Shown here: in pieces, positions 43,603-54,099 of the stretch
How positions within the stretch are numbered: the stretch's first letter is position 1
Layout of the letters: the number at the start of each line of letters is the position of its first letter
Origin: Herminiimonas sp.
Lineage (GTDB): Bacteria > Pseudomonadota > Gammaproteobacteria > Burkholderiales > Burkholderiaceae_D
Assembly (NCBI GenBank): GCA_028292265.1
Contig: JAQGMR010000008.1
Coordinates: 62,001 to 126,000, forward strand
Length of the DNA stretch: 64,000 nucleotides
Direction: 5' to 3'
Program-made: the position numbers and the translations under genes
The notes under the pieces: generated by a model
Databases searched by the model: none
The model's input: the letters and a program-made list of their open reading frames with translations, nothing else
What the model was told of the DNA's origin: nothing

Positions 43603-44475
43603 ATGACACCGCTGCATTCGCTGCTTTTTGCCCCTCCAGGGTCCCCTCTCCTGGCCGCCATCGCCGGACTATTTGGTCTACTGGTCGGCAGCTTTCTTAA
43701 CGTCGTAATCCATCGTCTTCCGCGGATGATGCAGCGAGAATCGGACAACTTCGTCGCTGCCGAAAGCGGCGCTCCAATACCTCACACCGACCGCTACAAC
43801 CTCACGCTGCCGCGCTCCGCATGCCCGGGCTGCGGACACCAAATTACTGCGATCGAGAACGTTCCGGTCGTCAGCTACCTCGTGCTGGGCGGTAAATGCA
43901 GCGCATGCAAGGCTCCCATTTCCGTCCGCTATCCCGTTGTGGAGGTCGTAACCGGCCTTCTGTCTGCTCTGCTGGTATGGCATTTCGGCACCGGGCTCGC
44001 AGGCGCTGGTGCGCTGGTTTTTTGCTGGATGCTGCTGGCAATGACCTTCATCGACGCCGACACCCAGATGCTGCCGGACGACCTCACCTTCCCGCTACTC
44101 TGGTGTGGCCTGCTGATAAACCTGGACGGGACCTTCGTTCCACTCAAGGACGCGGTCATCGGGGCAGCTGCCGGGTATTTGTCGCTGTGGTCGGTTTACT
44201 GGGCGTTCAAGCTTGCAACCGGCAAGGATGGGATGGGGTATGGCGACTTCAAATTACTGGCCGCACTTGGTGCGTGGCTGGGGTGGCTGATGCTGCCAGT
44301 CATCATCCTGCTCTCGTCTCTGGTGGGAGCCGCCGTCGGTATCGGGATGATCGTATTTTCCGGGCACGGAAGGGACAACCCGATCCCGTTCGGCCCCTAT
44401 CTTGCGGCAGCCGGGCTGATCAGCCTGTTGTTCGGCAAATCGATCGTGCAAACCTGGCTGGGCCTCGCGCTCTAA
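43603..44475 (+). CDS. pilD: Prepilin leader peptidase/N-methyltransferase PilD
   Basis: A 290-aa inner-membrane aspartic protease that cleaves and methylates type IV prepilins. The cytoplasmic N-terminal domain carries the zinc tetracysteine CPGCGHQITAIENVPVVSYLVLGGKCSACKAP. Catalytic aspartates lie in FIDADTQMLPDDLT and GMGYGDFKLLAALGAWLGW. About seven to eight helices and normal length. Normally it follows pilC directly; here 39 kb of other genes intervene. It leads into coaE with a 28-bp gap. Confidence 0.97.
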   Translation: MTPLHSLLFAPPGSPLLAAIAGLFGLLVGSFLNVVIHRLPRMMQRESDNFVAAESGAPIPHTDRYNLTLPRSACPGCGHQITAIENVPVVSYLVLGGKCSACKAPISVRYPVVEVVTGLLSALLVWHFGTGLAGAGALVFCWMLLAMTFIDADTQMLPDDLTFPLLWCGLLINLDGTFVPLKDAVIGAAAGYLSLWSVYWAFKLATGKDGMGYGDFKLLAALGAWLGWLMLPVIILLSSLVGAAVGIGMIVFSGHGRDNPIPFGPYLAAAGLISLLFGKSIVQTWLGLAL

Positions 44476-44503
44476 TACGCCTGCATCAAAACCGGTCCTT
44501 GCA

Positions 44504-45133
44504 ATGAGTGAAACGCAACCAGCACCTGTGTACTCTATCGGCCTGACCGGCGGCATTGGCAGTGGCAAGACGCTGGTCGCCGACATTTTCGCCGCCTTGG
44601 GCGCCGCAGTGATCGATACCGACCAGATTGCACACCAACTTAGCGCTCCGCACGGAGCGGCCATACCGCTGCTGGTAGCTGAATTCGGCGACGGCTTCAT
44701 CACCGCCGAAGGCGCGCTGGATCGGGCAAAAATGCGTGCGCTCGTTTTCGCCGAGCCGGCGGCGCGCCAGCGCCTGGAAGCAATACTGCACCCGCTAATC
44801 CGACTCGCCACCGAGGAGGCTGCCGCACGCTCCAGCGGCCCTTACAGGGTGTTCGCGGTCCCGCTGCTGGTCGAGTCGGGCACATGGAAGAGCCGGATCA
44901 ACCGCTTGCTGGTCGTGGACTGCCCCGAGTCGCTGCAGGTCGAGCGGGTAATGCGCCGCAGCGGCCTGGACGCGCAAGAAGTTCGGGCTATCATGTCGGC
45001 GCAGGCGACCCGCGCACAACGGCTTGAGGTTGCCGATGATGTCATCGTCAACGACGGCGATGCCGCTTTACTGCGGCCGCAGGTAGAACGACTCCATGCG
45101 CTTTATCTGCAGAGGGCAGCCGGAACGCCCTAA
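44504..45133 (+). CDS. coaE: Dephospho-CoA kinase
   Basis: A 209-aa P-loop kinase making CoA from dephospho-CoA, the last step of CoA synthesis. Walker A GGIGSGKT (about residues 15-22), the CoA-domain DTDQIAHQLSAPHGAAIPLL, and VPLLVESGTWKSRINRLLVVDCP are characteristic. It sits in the conserved pilD-coaE-zapD-yacG order. Confidence 0.97.
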   Translation: MSETQPAPVYSIGLTGGIGSGKTLVADIFAALGAAVIDTDQIAHQLSAPHGAAIPLLVAEFGDGFITAEGALDRAKMRALVFAEPAARQRLEAILHPLIRLATEEAAARSSGPYRVFAVPLLVESGTWKSRINRLLVVDCPESLQVERVMRRSGLDAQEVRAIMSAQATRAQRLEVADDVIVNDGDAALLRPQVERLHALYLQRAAGTP

Positions 45134-45235
45134 AACTTGAATTGAAACAAATGGCAGCCGTATTTGTAATTTTGATCAGCATCGGTCAGAATCACGTACA
45201 TCGTTTTCCGCCCAAAAAACATAAGGGATGGCACC

Positions 45236-45994
45236 TTGATCGTCTACGAATACCCTTTCAATGAGCGTATTCGCACCCTGCTGCGGCTGGAAGACTTGTA
45301 CGAGAAATTCCTGTTTTTCGTTCAGCAATCTCATCCCCTCCAGCACCAGGTTGCGCTGTCCACCATCTTCGAGATGCTTGAAGTCGCGGGCCGCGCTGAT
45401 CTGAAGTCCGATCTCTTGCAGGAACTTGAACGTCAGAAGCAGATGCTGATGAGCTTCAGGTCCAATCCAAATGTTCAGCCGGAAAGGCTGGATGCGGTGC
45501 TGCAGGAAGTCGACCGCGTCAGTTCCGCGCTCGTTGCTTCGCAAGGCAAGACGGGCCAGCATATCCGCGAAAATGAATGGCTAATGAGCATCCGCGGCCG
45601 CACCATCATTCCTGGCGGCGCCTGTGAGTTCGACCTGCCCTCTTATTTCGCGTGGCAGCACCACTCTCCAGAATCGCGCCTTGAAGATATAGCGACCTGG
45701 TTCGGTCCGCTGGAACCTTTGTTCAATGCGATCAGTCTTGTTCTTCGTCTGCTGCGAGAGTCGGGCCGCGCAGCGCAAATCGTCGCGCAGGCTGGCGCCT
45801 ACCAGCAGATGTTGCAGGGCAAGGTCTACCAGATGCTGCGGCTAACGATCGATGAGCGCTTGAATGCCATTCCGGAAATATCCGCCAACAAGTACATGCT
45901 CTGGATTCGCTTCACCTCGCAGCAGGCGGGCGACATGAAGCCCAAGACGTCCGAGGGCGATGTACCGTTTGAACTGACCCTCTGCAATTTCTGA
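45236..45994 (+). CDS. zapD: Cell division protein ZapD
   Basis: A 252-aa FtsZ-bundling protein. It begins IVYEYPFNERIRTLLRLEDLYEKFLFF, the usual ZapD N-terminus, and ends SANKYMLWIRFTSQQAGDMKPKTSEGDVPFELTLCNF, also characteristic. It uses a TTG start with AAGGGA upstream; no in-frame ATG is better placed. It stabilises the Z ring made by FtsZ, encoded 10 kb away. Confidence 0.95.
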   Translation: MIVYEYPFNERIRTLLRLEDLYEKFLFFVQQSHPLQHQVALSTIFEMLEVAGRADLKSDLLQELERQKQMLMSFRSNPNVQPERLDAVLQEVDRVSSALVASQGKTGQHIRENEWLMSIRGRTIIPGGACEFDLPSYFAWQHHSPESRLEDIATWFGPLEPLFNAISLVLRLLRESGRAAQIVAQAGAYQQMLQGKVYQMLRLTIDERLNAIPEISANKYMLWIRFTSQQAGDMKPKTSEGDVPFELTLCNF

Positions 45995-46045
45995 TTACCG
46001 AATCGAAGGCCGTCGCCTTCGTCTTTCAAGCAAACGAGTTGAACC

Positions 46046-46237
46046 ATGGTTGCAATCGTAAACTGCCCCACCTGCGCCAAGAAAGTCGCGTGGACCGAGC
46101 AGAATGAACATCGTCCGTTTTGCTCCCTGCGCTGCAAACAGATCGACCTTGGCGCATGGGCGGAAGAGAAGTATGTAATTCCTGGCGGCGCGCCGGAGGA
46201 AGACATCGAGGACGACGGCTCAGAGGCGCGACAGTAG
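46046..46237 (+). CDS. yacG: DNA gyrase inhibitor/zinc protein YacG
   Basis: A 63-aa zinc protein with Cys-x2-Cys (CPTC) and Cys-x3-Cys (CSLRC) ligands, then [17 protein letters not shown], the typical YacG sequence. In E. coli YacG binds GyrB and lowers gyrase activity. It follows zapD by 51 bp. Confidence 0.95.
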   Translation: MVAIVNCPTCAKKVAWTEQNEHRPFCSLRCKQIDLGAWAEEKYVIPGGAPEEDIEDDGSEARQ

Positions 46238-46467
46238 GCGGGATGATTCTGGTCCTTTCGCGCTGAGTGTCGGGTCCGCTAACGTTCTCCCCCCACACAG
46301 CCAGGAACCGTTTGACTGGGTCATCGCCCCGCCCCGTGGCATGCCAGGCATGCCCTGTGCGCTGCGCTGGTATTCGCTGGGATGCGATTAGACGCGATAA
46401 CACGCAATAAGACGCGATGCGATGCCTTCGACCGCAACGCGGCACGACGCCACCAGAGCGCCGGCTC
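46238..46467. other. Gap between convergent genes with degenerate short repeats
   Basis: Contains several near copies of GACGCGAT/GATGCGAT around 46379-46425 and no supported gene. No T-tract terminator is evident although yacG and the NUDIX gene converge here. Confidence 0.5.
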
Positions 46468-46965
46468 CTACAGGACCTTGTCCGCGGCGCGCAGCCGATC
46501 GAGCCACTCCAGCAAGGGTATGGTGGCCGGCAGTAGTGGTTCAACGCCGACGTGCCCCTGCCAGGCCAGTGCCTGACCCTCCAGGCTTTGGGGCTCGCCG
46601 CGCCAGGCGCGGCTGATATAGAAATGCAGTCGCACATGGGCATGCGGATATATATGCTCCACGCCGCACCACGGCTCGGCGGTCTCTAGCTGCACCCCAA
46701 GTTCTTCGACAAATTCTCGCTTCAGCGCATGCAAGATCGACTCTCCCGACTCGACTTTTCCGCCCGGGAATTCCCAGTAGCCTGCATACGGTTTGCCTTC
46801 GGGCCTGCGCGCAAGAAGGACATCGCCGTTCGGCTTCATCAAGATCCCCACGGCCACGTCGACCGGCGCCTTTTGGGAGATTCCTGCCAGATCGCGAGCC
46901 GACGCCTCTTCCGGATGGCGCGCCTCTGATTGCCTCGCGGGCTCAGTCACGCATTCTTCCAGCAT
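46468..46965 (-). CDS. NUDIX hydrolase (MutT-like)
   Basis: About 165 aa. The complete Nudix box GGKVESGESILHALKREFVEELGV is present (Mg-binding REFVEE), preceded by AVGILMKPNGDVLLARRPEGKPYAGYWEFP, which is very close to 8-oxo-dGTPase MutT of Betaproteobacteria. The C-terminus WQGHVGVEPLLPATIPLLEWL matches as well. The ATG at 46965 overlaps the upstream ATPase gene by 23 bp; the ORF is open further into that gene but the shorter start fits the family. Confidence 0.92.
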   Translation of the reverse strand: MLEECVTEPARQSEARHPEEASARDLAGISQKAPVDVAVGILMKPNGDVLLARRPEGKPYAGYWEFPGGKVESGESILHALKREFVEELGVQLETAEPWCGVEHIYPHAHVRLHFYISRAWRGEPQSLEGQALAWQGHVGVEPLLPATIPLLEWLDRLRAADKVL

Positions 46966-47818
46966 GGTCGCGCGCAAACTGCCAGGCAACGCGGCCGGAC
47001 CGCGAGGCGCGTTGCAATGCCCACCGCAACGCGTCAGCACGCGCCGCTTCGATTTGCGCTGTGCCGCAGCCAAAGTGCCGCAACCAGTGCGCCACGATAT
47101 CGAGATAGTCGTCTTGTTTAAAGGGATAAAAAGTTACCCAAAGACCGAATCGTTCGGACAATGAAATACGCTCTTCAACCGTCTCGCCAGGATGCAGGTC
47201 TCCATCATCGTCATGCGTATAGGTTGCGTTGTCCGACATCCGTTCCGGCATCAGATGTCGTCGGTTGGACGTCGCGTAGATCAGGACGTTGTCCGACTGC
47301 GCCGAGATGCTGCCATCGAGCGCAACCTTAAGCGCCTTGTAGCCGCCCTCGCCTTCCTCGAACGAGAGGTCATCGCAGAATATGATGAAGCGTTCCGGCC
47401 GTTCTGCAACCAGATCGACAATGTCGGGCAAGTCGGCCAGGTCATCCTTGTCGACCTCGATCAGACGTAACCCCTGGTCGGCGAACTGGTTGAGGCAGGC
47501 CTTGATCAGGGACGATTTTCCGGTGCCACGCGCGCCAGTCAGCAACACATTGTTGGCGGGACGACCCGCAACGAACTGCCGCGTGTTTTGCTCGATCTGC
47601 TCTTTCTGGATGCTGATGTTGTGCAGGTCCGACAGCGCGATCGGCGACTTGTGAAGGACGGGTTGTAAGCGGCCACGGCTGTCGCGGTCCCGCGAACGAC
47701 GCCAGCGAAACGCGGTACCGCTGTTCCAGTCAGGCGCGGCAGCCCCGGGCGGCAACAGTGCTTCCACGCGTTGCAACAGGGCTTCGGCGCGGGCGAGGAA
47801 TTGGTCGAGCTGGGTCAT
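46943..47818 (-). CDS. DUF815 family AAA ATPase
   Basis: A 291-aa ATPase with Walker A GARGTGKSS (about residues 95-103) and a Walker B-like FIIFCDDLSFEEGEGGYKALKVALDGS, matching the DUF815 family. YATSNRRHLMPERMSDN is the sensor-1 region. Function uncharacterised; it is conserved next to mutT and argJ in Burkholderiales. Confidence 0.92.
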   Translation of the reverse strand: MTQLDQFLARAEALLQRVEALLPPGAAAPDWNSGTAFRWRRSRDRDSRGRLQPVLHKSPIALSDLHNISIQKEQIEQNTRQFVAGRPANNVLLTGARGTGKSSLIKACLNQFADQGLRLIEVDKDDLADLPDIVDLVAERPERFIIFCDDLSFEEGEGGYKALKVALDGSISAQSDNVLIYATSNRRHLMPERMSDNATYTHDDDGDLHPGETVEERISLSERFGLWVTFYPFKQDDYLDIVAHWLRHFGCGTAQIEAARADALRWALQRASRSGRVAWQFARDHAGRMRD

Positions 47819-47930
47819 GTCGTTAACGCGATCTAGTGGATTGAAACAGAAAGCTTACTAAAGGCCATGCGGAAGAATCGTCGCCGGTCCTCGCCGCTGC
47901 GGCAGAAAAAGCCCGCGCGGCCAAGTCGTG

Positions 47931-49157
47931 TCACGAGCGGTAGTCCGCGTTGATCGACACGTAGTCATGCGACAGGTCGCAAGTCCACACCGTGGCGCTT
48001 GCGGCGCCACGCGCCAGTTTGACGCGTACCGTGATCTCACTTTGTTTCATGACACGTTGTCCGTCTTCCTCGCGGTAGTCCGGATTGCGGCCGCCAGCCT
48101 TGGCAACCAGCACATCGTCCAGATAGAGGTCAAGACGGCTGACATCCAGGTCGTCCACACCGGCGTAACCGATTGCGGCAAGGATACGTCCGAGGTTGGG
48201 GTCCGATGCAAAAAACGCCGTCTTGACCAGAGGCGAATGGCCGATCGAATAGGCGATGCGGCGACATTCCTCGCGACTTTTGCCTTCTTCAACCACGATG
48301 GTGATGAACTTGGTCGCGCCTTCGCCATCGCGAATGATCATTTGCGCAAGCTGCTGCGACAGGGCGATTACGGCGTCGGCCAGCAACCGGTATGCCTCGC
48401 TGTCGATGGTGTCAACCACCACATCGGCCGCGCCGCTTGCAATCAGCATGAAAGCGTCGTTGGTCGACGTGTCGCCGTCGATGGTGATGCAATTGAATGA
48501 CTGGTCCGCGGCTTGCCGCGCAAGCTGTTCGAGCACAGGCTGCGACACCTTCGCATCGGTCGCAACAAAGCCGAGCATGGTCGCCATATTGGGCCGGATC
48601 ATGCCGGCGCCCTTGCTGATGCCGGTAAGCGTCACGCTCTTGCCGTCGATCTTCACCGTGCGCGACGCCGCCTTGGGCTGCGTATCGGTGGTCATGATGG
48701 CTTCCGCGGCGGCCATCCAGTTGTCGCCTTTGATATTGGCCAAGGCTTTTGGCAAGCCCGCCACGATGCGATCGACCGGCAGCGGTTCGAGTATCACGCC
48801 AGTAGAAAACGGCAGCACCTGTCGCGGCTCGCAGCCAAGGAGCCCCGCAAGCGCCAAGCAGGTTGCATTCGCGTCCGCCAGTCCGCTCTCTCCGGTTCCC
48901 GCGTTGGCGTTGCCGGTATTGATAACCAGGGCGCGAATGTCGGCTCTGCCTTCAAGGTGCGCCTTCGACACCTGGACCGGTGCCGCGCAAAAGCGGTTCT
49001 GCGTGAAGACGCCGGCAACGGTGGCGCCAGGCGCGAGACGAATGACCAGCAAATCCTTGCGGTTGGGCTTGCGGATGCCGGCCTCGGCATAACCGAGTTC
49101 GACACCGGCAACGGGTTTCAAGTCTGCCGCAACCGGCAAGGGTAGGTTGACCGCCAT
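47931..49157 (-). CDS. argJ: Bifunctional ornithine acetyltransferase/N-acetylglutamate synthase ArgJ
   Basis: A 408-aa enzyme of the cyclic arginine pathway, self-cleaved into two chains. The cleavage motif [20 protein letters not shown] holds the nucleophilic Thr after Ala. It contains [18 protein letters not shown] near the N-terminus, and the C-terminus [13 protein letters not shown] is the usual ArgJ ending. It transfers acetyl from N-acetylornithine to glutamate. Confidence 0.97.
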   Translation of the reverse strand: MAVNLPLPVAADLKPVAGVELGYAEAGIRKPNRKDLLVIRLAPGATVAGVFTQNRFCAAPVQVSKAHLEGRADIRALVINTGNANAGTGESGLADANATCLALAGLLGCEPRQVLPFSTGVILEPLPVDRIVAGLPKALANIKGDNWMAAAEAIMTTDTQPKAASRTVKIDGKSVTLTGISKGAGMIRPNMATMLGFVATDAKVSQPVLEQLARQAADQSFNCITIDGDTSTNDAFMLIASGAADVVVDTIDSEAYRLLADAVIALSQQLAQMIIRDGEGATKFITIVVEEGKSREECRRIAYSIGHSPLVKTAFFASDPNLGRILAAIGYAGVDDLDVSRLDLYLDDVLVAKAGGRNPDYREEDGQRVMKQSEITVRVKLARGAASATVWTCDLSHDYVSINADYRS

Positions 49158-49414
49158 GTCTGATTACTTTCCTGGGTTCTTACTGCCTTGTTGTTACTGC
49201 CTCGTTCTTACTGCCGCGTCCCGCTGCTTCGTCGTGAGTGGGTCGCTACCTTCCGGTACGCGGGGATCGTGCATTTTCTCGTGCGCGCCTACCCGCATTC
49301 CTCCTTCACTCTACGTTCCGTGCTTTCGGATTCCGGGATCCGCGCTTCCCGAATCCACGCGTCCGGGCGTTTCAGGATCCGTCACCACAGGAACCGGCGA
49401 TTCTCGCCGTCGAA
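49158..49414. other. argJ-secA intergenic gap with TTACTGCC repeats
   Basis: About 250 bp; three copies of TTACTGCC occur between 49180 and 49213. No gene or T-tract terminator was found. It should contain the secA transcript end and the argJ promoter. Confidence 0.5.
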
Positions 49415-52183
49415 TCAGCTGAGCTTTCCGTGACACTGCTTGTACTTCTTGCCGCTTCCGCATGGGCAGGGATCGTTTCGGCCAACCTTGGGCAGCGCGT
49501 TATACGGCGGCATCTGCCCCATCGCCGTTTCCGGAACGGCGGTTGGCGCCAGCAGTTCTTCCGGCCCGGCCGCGGGGTTGAAGTCAGCGTGCTGGTAATG
49601 CACGTTGTCGACGTGGGAGTGGGACAACTGCTCTTCCGCCGCGTCAATCTCTTCCCGGGTCTGGATACGCACGGTCATCACGGTCCGCACAACTTCATTG
49701 CGGATCAGGTCGAGCATTTGACCAAACAGCTCAAAGGCTTCGCGCTTGTATTCCTGCTTCGGGTTCTTTTGCGCATAGCCGCGCAGGTGAATGCCCTGGC
49801 GCAGATGGTCGAGTGCAGCGAGGTGTTCACGCCAATGGGAGTCTATGCTCTGCAGCATGACGCCGCGCTCGAAGCCGCTAAAAGACTCAACGCCTACGAT
49901 AGCAGTCTTGGCATCGTACGCCGCATCGGCCGCCTTCGTTACCCGCTCCAGCAGATCTTCATCAGACAGGTCCGGCTCGGCTTCCAGCATGGAGGTAAGC
50001 GGAACATCAAGCTGCCATTCGTTAGCCAGCACGGCCTGCAAGCCCTTGAGGTCCCACTGCTCTTCCATCGAACCTTCTGGAATATGCTGGCGGAACAGGT
50101 CCGTGAAAACGCCCTGACGCAAGGACGCGATCATTTCCGTCATGTTGACCGATTCAAGCAGCTCATTGCGCTGCTGATAGATCACCTTGCGCTGGTCGTT
50201 GGCGACGTCGTCATACTCAAGAAGCTGCTTGCGGATGTCGAAGTTGCGCGCTTCAACCTTTCTCTGCGCCGATTCAATCGAGCGCGACACAATGCCGGCT
50301 TCGATTGGCTCGCCTTCCGGCATCTTTAGCCGGTCCATGATCGCGCGCACACGGTCGCCTGCAAAAATGCGGAGCAGCGGATCGTCCAGCGAGAGATAGA
50401 AGCGCGAGGAACCCGGATCGCCCTGACGAGCGGAACGGCCGCGCAACTGGTTGTCGACCCGGCGTGATTCATGCCGCTCGGTGCCGACAATATGCAGGCC
50501 ACCGGCCGCGACTACCTGATCATGCAGCGACTGCCATTCGCTGCGAAGGGTCTCGGCGCGCGCCTGCTTTTCTGAATCCGGCAAGGCCGGATCGGCTTCA
50601 ATCAACTGCACCTGCTTTTCGACATTGCCGCCCAGGACGATGTCAGTGCCGCGACCCGCCATGTTGGTTGCGATGGTGATCTGGCCCGGACGACCGGCCT
50701 GCGCCACGATCTCGGCTTCGCGGGCATGCTGCTTTGCATTCAGCACGTTGTGCGCCAGGCCGGCCTTGGTCAGGATGCCTGATAGCAGTTCGGAATTTTC
50801 AATGGACGTGGTGCCGACCAGCACGGGTTGCCCGCGCTGGAAGCAATCCTGGATGTCCATCAGCATCGCGTTGTACTTCTCCGCGGCGGTCTTGTAGACC
50901 TGGTCTTGCTTGTCCTTGCGCTGATTTGGACGATTCTGTGGAATCACCACCGTTTCCAGGCTGTAGATTTCCTGGAACTCATAAGCCTCGGTATCGGCCG
51001 TGCCGGTCATGCCAGCGAGCTTGCCGTACATGCGGAAGTAGTTCTGAAAAGTGATCGAGGCCAGTGTCTGGTTCTCGTTCTGGATGCGGACCTTTTCCTT
51101 CGCTTCGACGGCCTGATGCAAGCCATCGGACCAGCGACGTCCCGTCATGAGTCGACCGGTGAACTCGTCAACGATAATGACTTCGTTGTTCTGGACCACG
51201 TACTGCTGGTCCTTGTGATACAGCGTATGCGCACGCAATGCGGCATACAGGTGATGAATCAGCGTGATGTTCGCGGCGTCGTACAGCGATGCGCCTTCCG
51301 GCAGCAAGCCCATGCTTGTCAGTATTTGCTCGGCCTTTTCGTGGCCGTCTTCAGTCAGCAGAACCTGGTGCGTTTTTTCGTCGCGGGTGTAGTCGCCAGG
51401 CTTTTCAACATGGCCCTTGCCGTCCGGCGTTTCCTCGCCGATCTGCTCTGTGAGGAGCGGCGGCACTTCATTGATCTTGAGGTAAAGGTCGGTGTGGTCT
51501 TCGGCTTGACCAGAGATGATGAGCGGCGTACGCGCTTCGTCGATCAGGATTGAATCGACCTCATCGACGATGGCGAACGCGAGGCCGCGCTGGACCCGGT
51601 CGCCGGCCTCGTACACCATGTTGTCGCGCAGGTAATCGAAACCGAATTCGTTATTCGTACCGTAGGTGATGTCCGCGCCGTAGGCCTGCTGCTTGACGTC
51701 GTGCTCCATCTGCGACAGGTTCACGCCAGTGGTGAGCCCGAGCCAGTTGTAAAGCTGGCCCATCCATTCAGCATCGCGTTGCGCCAGGTAATCGTTGACG
51801 GTAACAATGTGCACGCCCTTGCCGCCCAACGCATTCAGGTATGCAGGCAATGTCGCCATCAGCGTCTTGCCCTCGCCCGTGCCCATCTCGGCAATCTTGC
51901 CGTCATGCAGGACCATGCCGCCGATCAGTTGCACGTCGAAATGGCGCATCTTGAGTACCCGGCGACTCGCTTCGCGGCAGACCGCGAACGCCTCCGGCAG
52001 CAGGTCCGAGAGGCTTTCGCCTTTTGCAATACGCTCGCGGAAAGCCGGCGTCCTTGCCTGCAACTCCGCATCGGACAGGGTCTCAACGCTCGGCTCGAGC
52101 GCATTGATCTCGCGGACGACTTTTTGATATTGCTTAAGCAAGCGCTGGTTGCGGCTGCCGAAAATCTGGGTCAGTAGGGACAT
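49415..52183 (-). CDS. secA: Preprotein translocase ATPase SecA
   Basis: A 922-aa motor that pushes Sec substrates through SecYEG. The start at 52183 gives the canonical [20 protein letters not shown]; the frame remains open to 52264. Helicase motif [31 protein letters not shown] (DEAD-like), and [13 protein letters not shown] (motif V) are present. The C-terminal zinc-binding tail [14 protein letters not shown] binds SecB. The gene is complete. Confidence 0.98.
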   Translation of the reverse strand: MSLLTQIFGSRNQRLLKQYQKVVREINALEPSVETLSDAELQARTPAFRERIAKGESLSDLLPEAFAVCREASRRVLKMRHFDVQLIGGMVLHDGKIAEMGTGEGKTLMATLPAYLNALGGKGVHIVTVNDYLAQRDAEWMGQLYNWLGLTTGVNLSQMEHDVKQQAYGADITYGTNNEFGFDYLRDNMVYEAGDRVQRGLAFAIVDEVDSILIDEARTPLIISGQAEDHTDLYLKINEVPPLLTEQIGEETPDGKGHVEKPGDYTRDEKTHQVLLTEDGHEKAEQILTSMGLLPEGASLYDAANITLIHHLYAALRAHTLYHKDQQYVVQNNEVIIVDEFTGRLMTGRRWSDGLHQAVEAKEKVRIQNENQTLASITFQNYFRMYGKLAGMTGTADTEAYEFQEIYSLETVVIPQNRPNQRKDKQDQVYKTAAEKYNAMLMDIQDCFQRGQPVLVGTTSIENSELLSGILTKAGLAHNVLNAKQHAREAEIVAQAGRPGQITIATNMAGRGTDIVLGGNVEKQVQLIEADPALPDSEKQARAETLRSEWQSLHDQVVAAGGLHIVGTERHESRRVDNQLRGRSARQGDPGSSRFYLSLDDPLLRIFAGDRVRAIMDRLKMPEGEPIEAGIVSRSIESAQRKVEARNFDIRKQLLEYDDVANDQRKVIYQQRNELLESVNMTEMIASLRQGVFTDLFRQHIPEGSMEEQWDLKGLQAVLANEWQLDVPLTSMLEAEPDLSDEDLLERVTKAADAAYDAKTAIVGVESFSGFERGVMLQSIDSHWREHLAALDHLRQGIHLRGYAQKNPKQEYKREAFELFGQMLDLIRNEVVRTVMTVRIQTREEIDAAEEQLSHSHVDNVHYQHADFNPAAGPEELLAPTAVPETAMGQMPPYNALPKVGRNDPCPCGSGKKYKQCHGKLS

Positions 52184-52536
52184 GCTTAAATTGGGGGAAG
52201 ATCGCGGTAAATAGGGGCCGAATGAACCGTCTCGACTATCTCGGCCAAACGGCGATTCTATCATGCACCACCAGAGCGGCCGTGGCGCCGATGTTGCGAG
52301 GATGAGGCACGTGGGCGACTAGCACTTTCACTGCCGGATTTCCGATAAAAGTCGCCGGCGTTGCGGGTTGTATTGCCGAAAACAGGACCGGTGTCGGCGG
52401 GAGCGAGTGTGGCAGGTACGGGGGGTAGCTGCCGGACCTGCCTTGGCTGGCCTGTACAGCACTCCCTTTGACAGAAACTGGCGGCGCCGGTCGGCCAGCT
52501 TGGGGAATGGGATTGGGGCGCGCTGGTCCAGACGCC
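52184..52536. other. 353-bp secA upstream region
   Basis: Between secA and the M23 peptidase gene, both on the minus strand. No gene can be supported. The stretch at 52380-52450 is GT-rich but lacks an evident hairpin with T-tract. It should hold the secA promoter. Confidence 0.45.
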
Positions 52537-53487
52537 TTACTTGCTAGCGGAAAGCTTGACTGCGTCCCCGGCCGCGAGGAACTTGTTCGGATTCTGGTGA
52601 ACGCCCTTGACCACGACTTCGAAGTGCAGGTGAGAGCCGGTTGAGCGCCCCGTTGAGCCGATATTGGCTACATGCTGACCACGACGGACGATATCTCCGA
52701 CTCGAACCAGCAGCCGGGAAGCGTGAGCATAGCGGGTGACGATACCGTTCCCATGGTCGATTTCCAGCATGTTGCCGAACTCGTGATGGTATTCCGCAGC
52801 GATCACGACGCCGCCGGCGGCTGACGCAATCGGCGTCCCGACCGGACCGGGGAAGTCGATGCCCTCATGGAAGGCGCTACGGCCAGTGAACGGATCGACG
52901 CGCCATCCGAACCCCGACGCGTTGTAGCTCACGTTAACGGGAAGGCTGGTTGGCAACATCTTGAACTGGATCTTGTCGCGCATGAGGGCGGACTCCACCA
53001 CGTCCATGTAGTCGGAACGCTGCGTCAGGTCGCGGCCCATGGCATCAAGCGCACTCTGGAACTCCGACATTGAAATATCACGCGAGGCATGTGCCGCGCT
53101 CGACGGCTCTGCGCCACCACGTCCGGGCACCTGACGGAAATTGAAGGTCTCGGGCTTTACGCCCGCCAGTCCCTGGACCCGCTCGCCGAGCGCGTCAAGC
53201 TGCATCAGCTGCGCCTGCATTTCACCAAGACGCTTCGCCATGGCGGCGATGTTTTCGCGAACATATTTGTCCTTGCGGCTTTCCGCCTCCGGCGCCGCCG
53301 CGAGCGTGGGGCCGGTAACGAACGGAAGACGAAGGGGAGCGTCTGGGCGCAGGAAAAGAAAATTCAGGAGGACTGCGGTGGAGATTGTCGCAACCAGAAA
53401 CAGGAACGCGAGCGCCACCAAATGGACGCCGGTGAGCGTAAGCGGTCGGGCACCGGCGAGGCGAGTTCGGAGCACAATTATCTGCAT
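52537..53487 (-). CDS. M23-family peptidoglycan metallopeptidase
   Basis: A 316-aa membrane-anchored LytM/M23 protein. N-terminal membrane segment (LVALAFLFLVATISTAVLLNFLFL), a coiled-coil-like linker (KYVRENIAAMAKRLGEMQAQLMQLDAL), then the peptidase with HEGIDFPGPVGTPI (His/Asp zinc ligands) and TGSHLHFEVV (HxH). The zinc site looks complete, so it may cut peptidoglycan cross-links or activate amidases. The ATG at 53487 is preferred over the extended frame to 53628. It is divergent from the DciA-like gene. Confidence 0.93.
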   Translation of the reverse strand: MQIIVLRTRLAGARPLTLTGVHLVALAFLFLVATISTAVLLNFLFLRPDAPLRLPFVTGPTLAAAPEAESRKDKYVRENIAAMAKRLGEMQAQLMQLDALGERVQGLAGVKPETFNFRQVPGRGGAEPSSAAHASRDISMSEFQSALDAMGRDLTQRSDYMDVVESALMRDKIQFKMLPTSLPVNVSYNASGFGWRVDPFTGRSAFHEGIDFPGPVGTPIASAAGGVVIAAEYHHEFGNMLEIDHGNGIVTRYAHASRLLVRVGDIVRRGQHVANIGSTGRSTGSHLHFEVVVKGVHQNPNKFLAAGDAVKLSASK

Positions 53488-53526
53488 CGGATGGGCCTGT
53501 GAAGTCGACTGTGATAAGGTCGCCGC

Positions 53527-54048
53527 ATGAATCACGGCTCCGGTTTTCCCCCTTACCATCAAGGCTCCTCGACCACGCAGAATCGTTCGCGCGTGGCGCA
53601 AGGGGTTGCGGACTTCCTGCGTTCGCATGACAGGATGTCTACCCTCTTGCCGGCAGTGCTTCGCATGGCCGCTTTGCGTCAGGATTGCGCGGCTCTTCTC
53701 CCAGAGATGTTCTCAGCTTGCGAAATTTTGCAGATGGAAGCGGGTTCGCTGGTGCTTTCGATCCCGAACGCGGCGCTTGCATCGAAGCTGAAGCAACGCT
53801 TGCCGAAGCTACAGGAAAGCCTCGCCAAACGTGGTTGGCAGGTTAACGCAATACGTATCAAAGTGCAAGTTGAGCGCCCGGTTGAAAAGCCGGTTCAGGC
53901 GCCCAAGGCGGAGTTGCCGCGCAATGCTGTGGTGGCATTCGGCAAGCTTGCTGAGTCGCTCGAAAGTACGGGCCGCAATGAAGAACTAAAAGCGGCCTTG
54001 CGGGCGCTGGTACGCCATCATGGGGACAACGCGCCGACCGGAACATGA
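53527..54048 (+). CDS. DciA/DUF721-like protein
   Basis: A 173-aa protein, with the DUF721/DciA domain at about residues 40-110 (LLPEMFSACEILQMEAGSLVLSIPNAALASKLKQRLPKLQESL). DciA loads the replicative helicase in bacteria lacking DnaC, and this position between lpxC and secA is usual for it. The N-terminal 25 residues are poorly conserved, so the start is uncertain. Confidence 0.85.
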   Translation: MNHGSGFPPYHQGSSTTQNRSRVAQGVADFLRSHDRMSTLLPAVLRMAALRQDCAALLPEMFSACEILQMEAGSLVLSIPNAALASKLKQRLPKLQESLAKRGWQVNAIRIKVQVERPVEKPVQAPKAELPRNAVVAFGKLAESLESTGRNEELKAALRALVRHHGDNAPTGT

Positions 54049-54099
54049 AGACCAATACGTCATGCGGTCTGCGACTTCCGCACCTGTGATCCGCACGCC

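Noticed and set aside
49238..50329. 363-aa plus-strand frame opposite secA
   Set aside because: Antisense of the conserved SecA C-terminus; no independent start signal or homology pattern.
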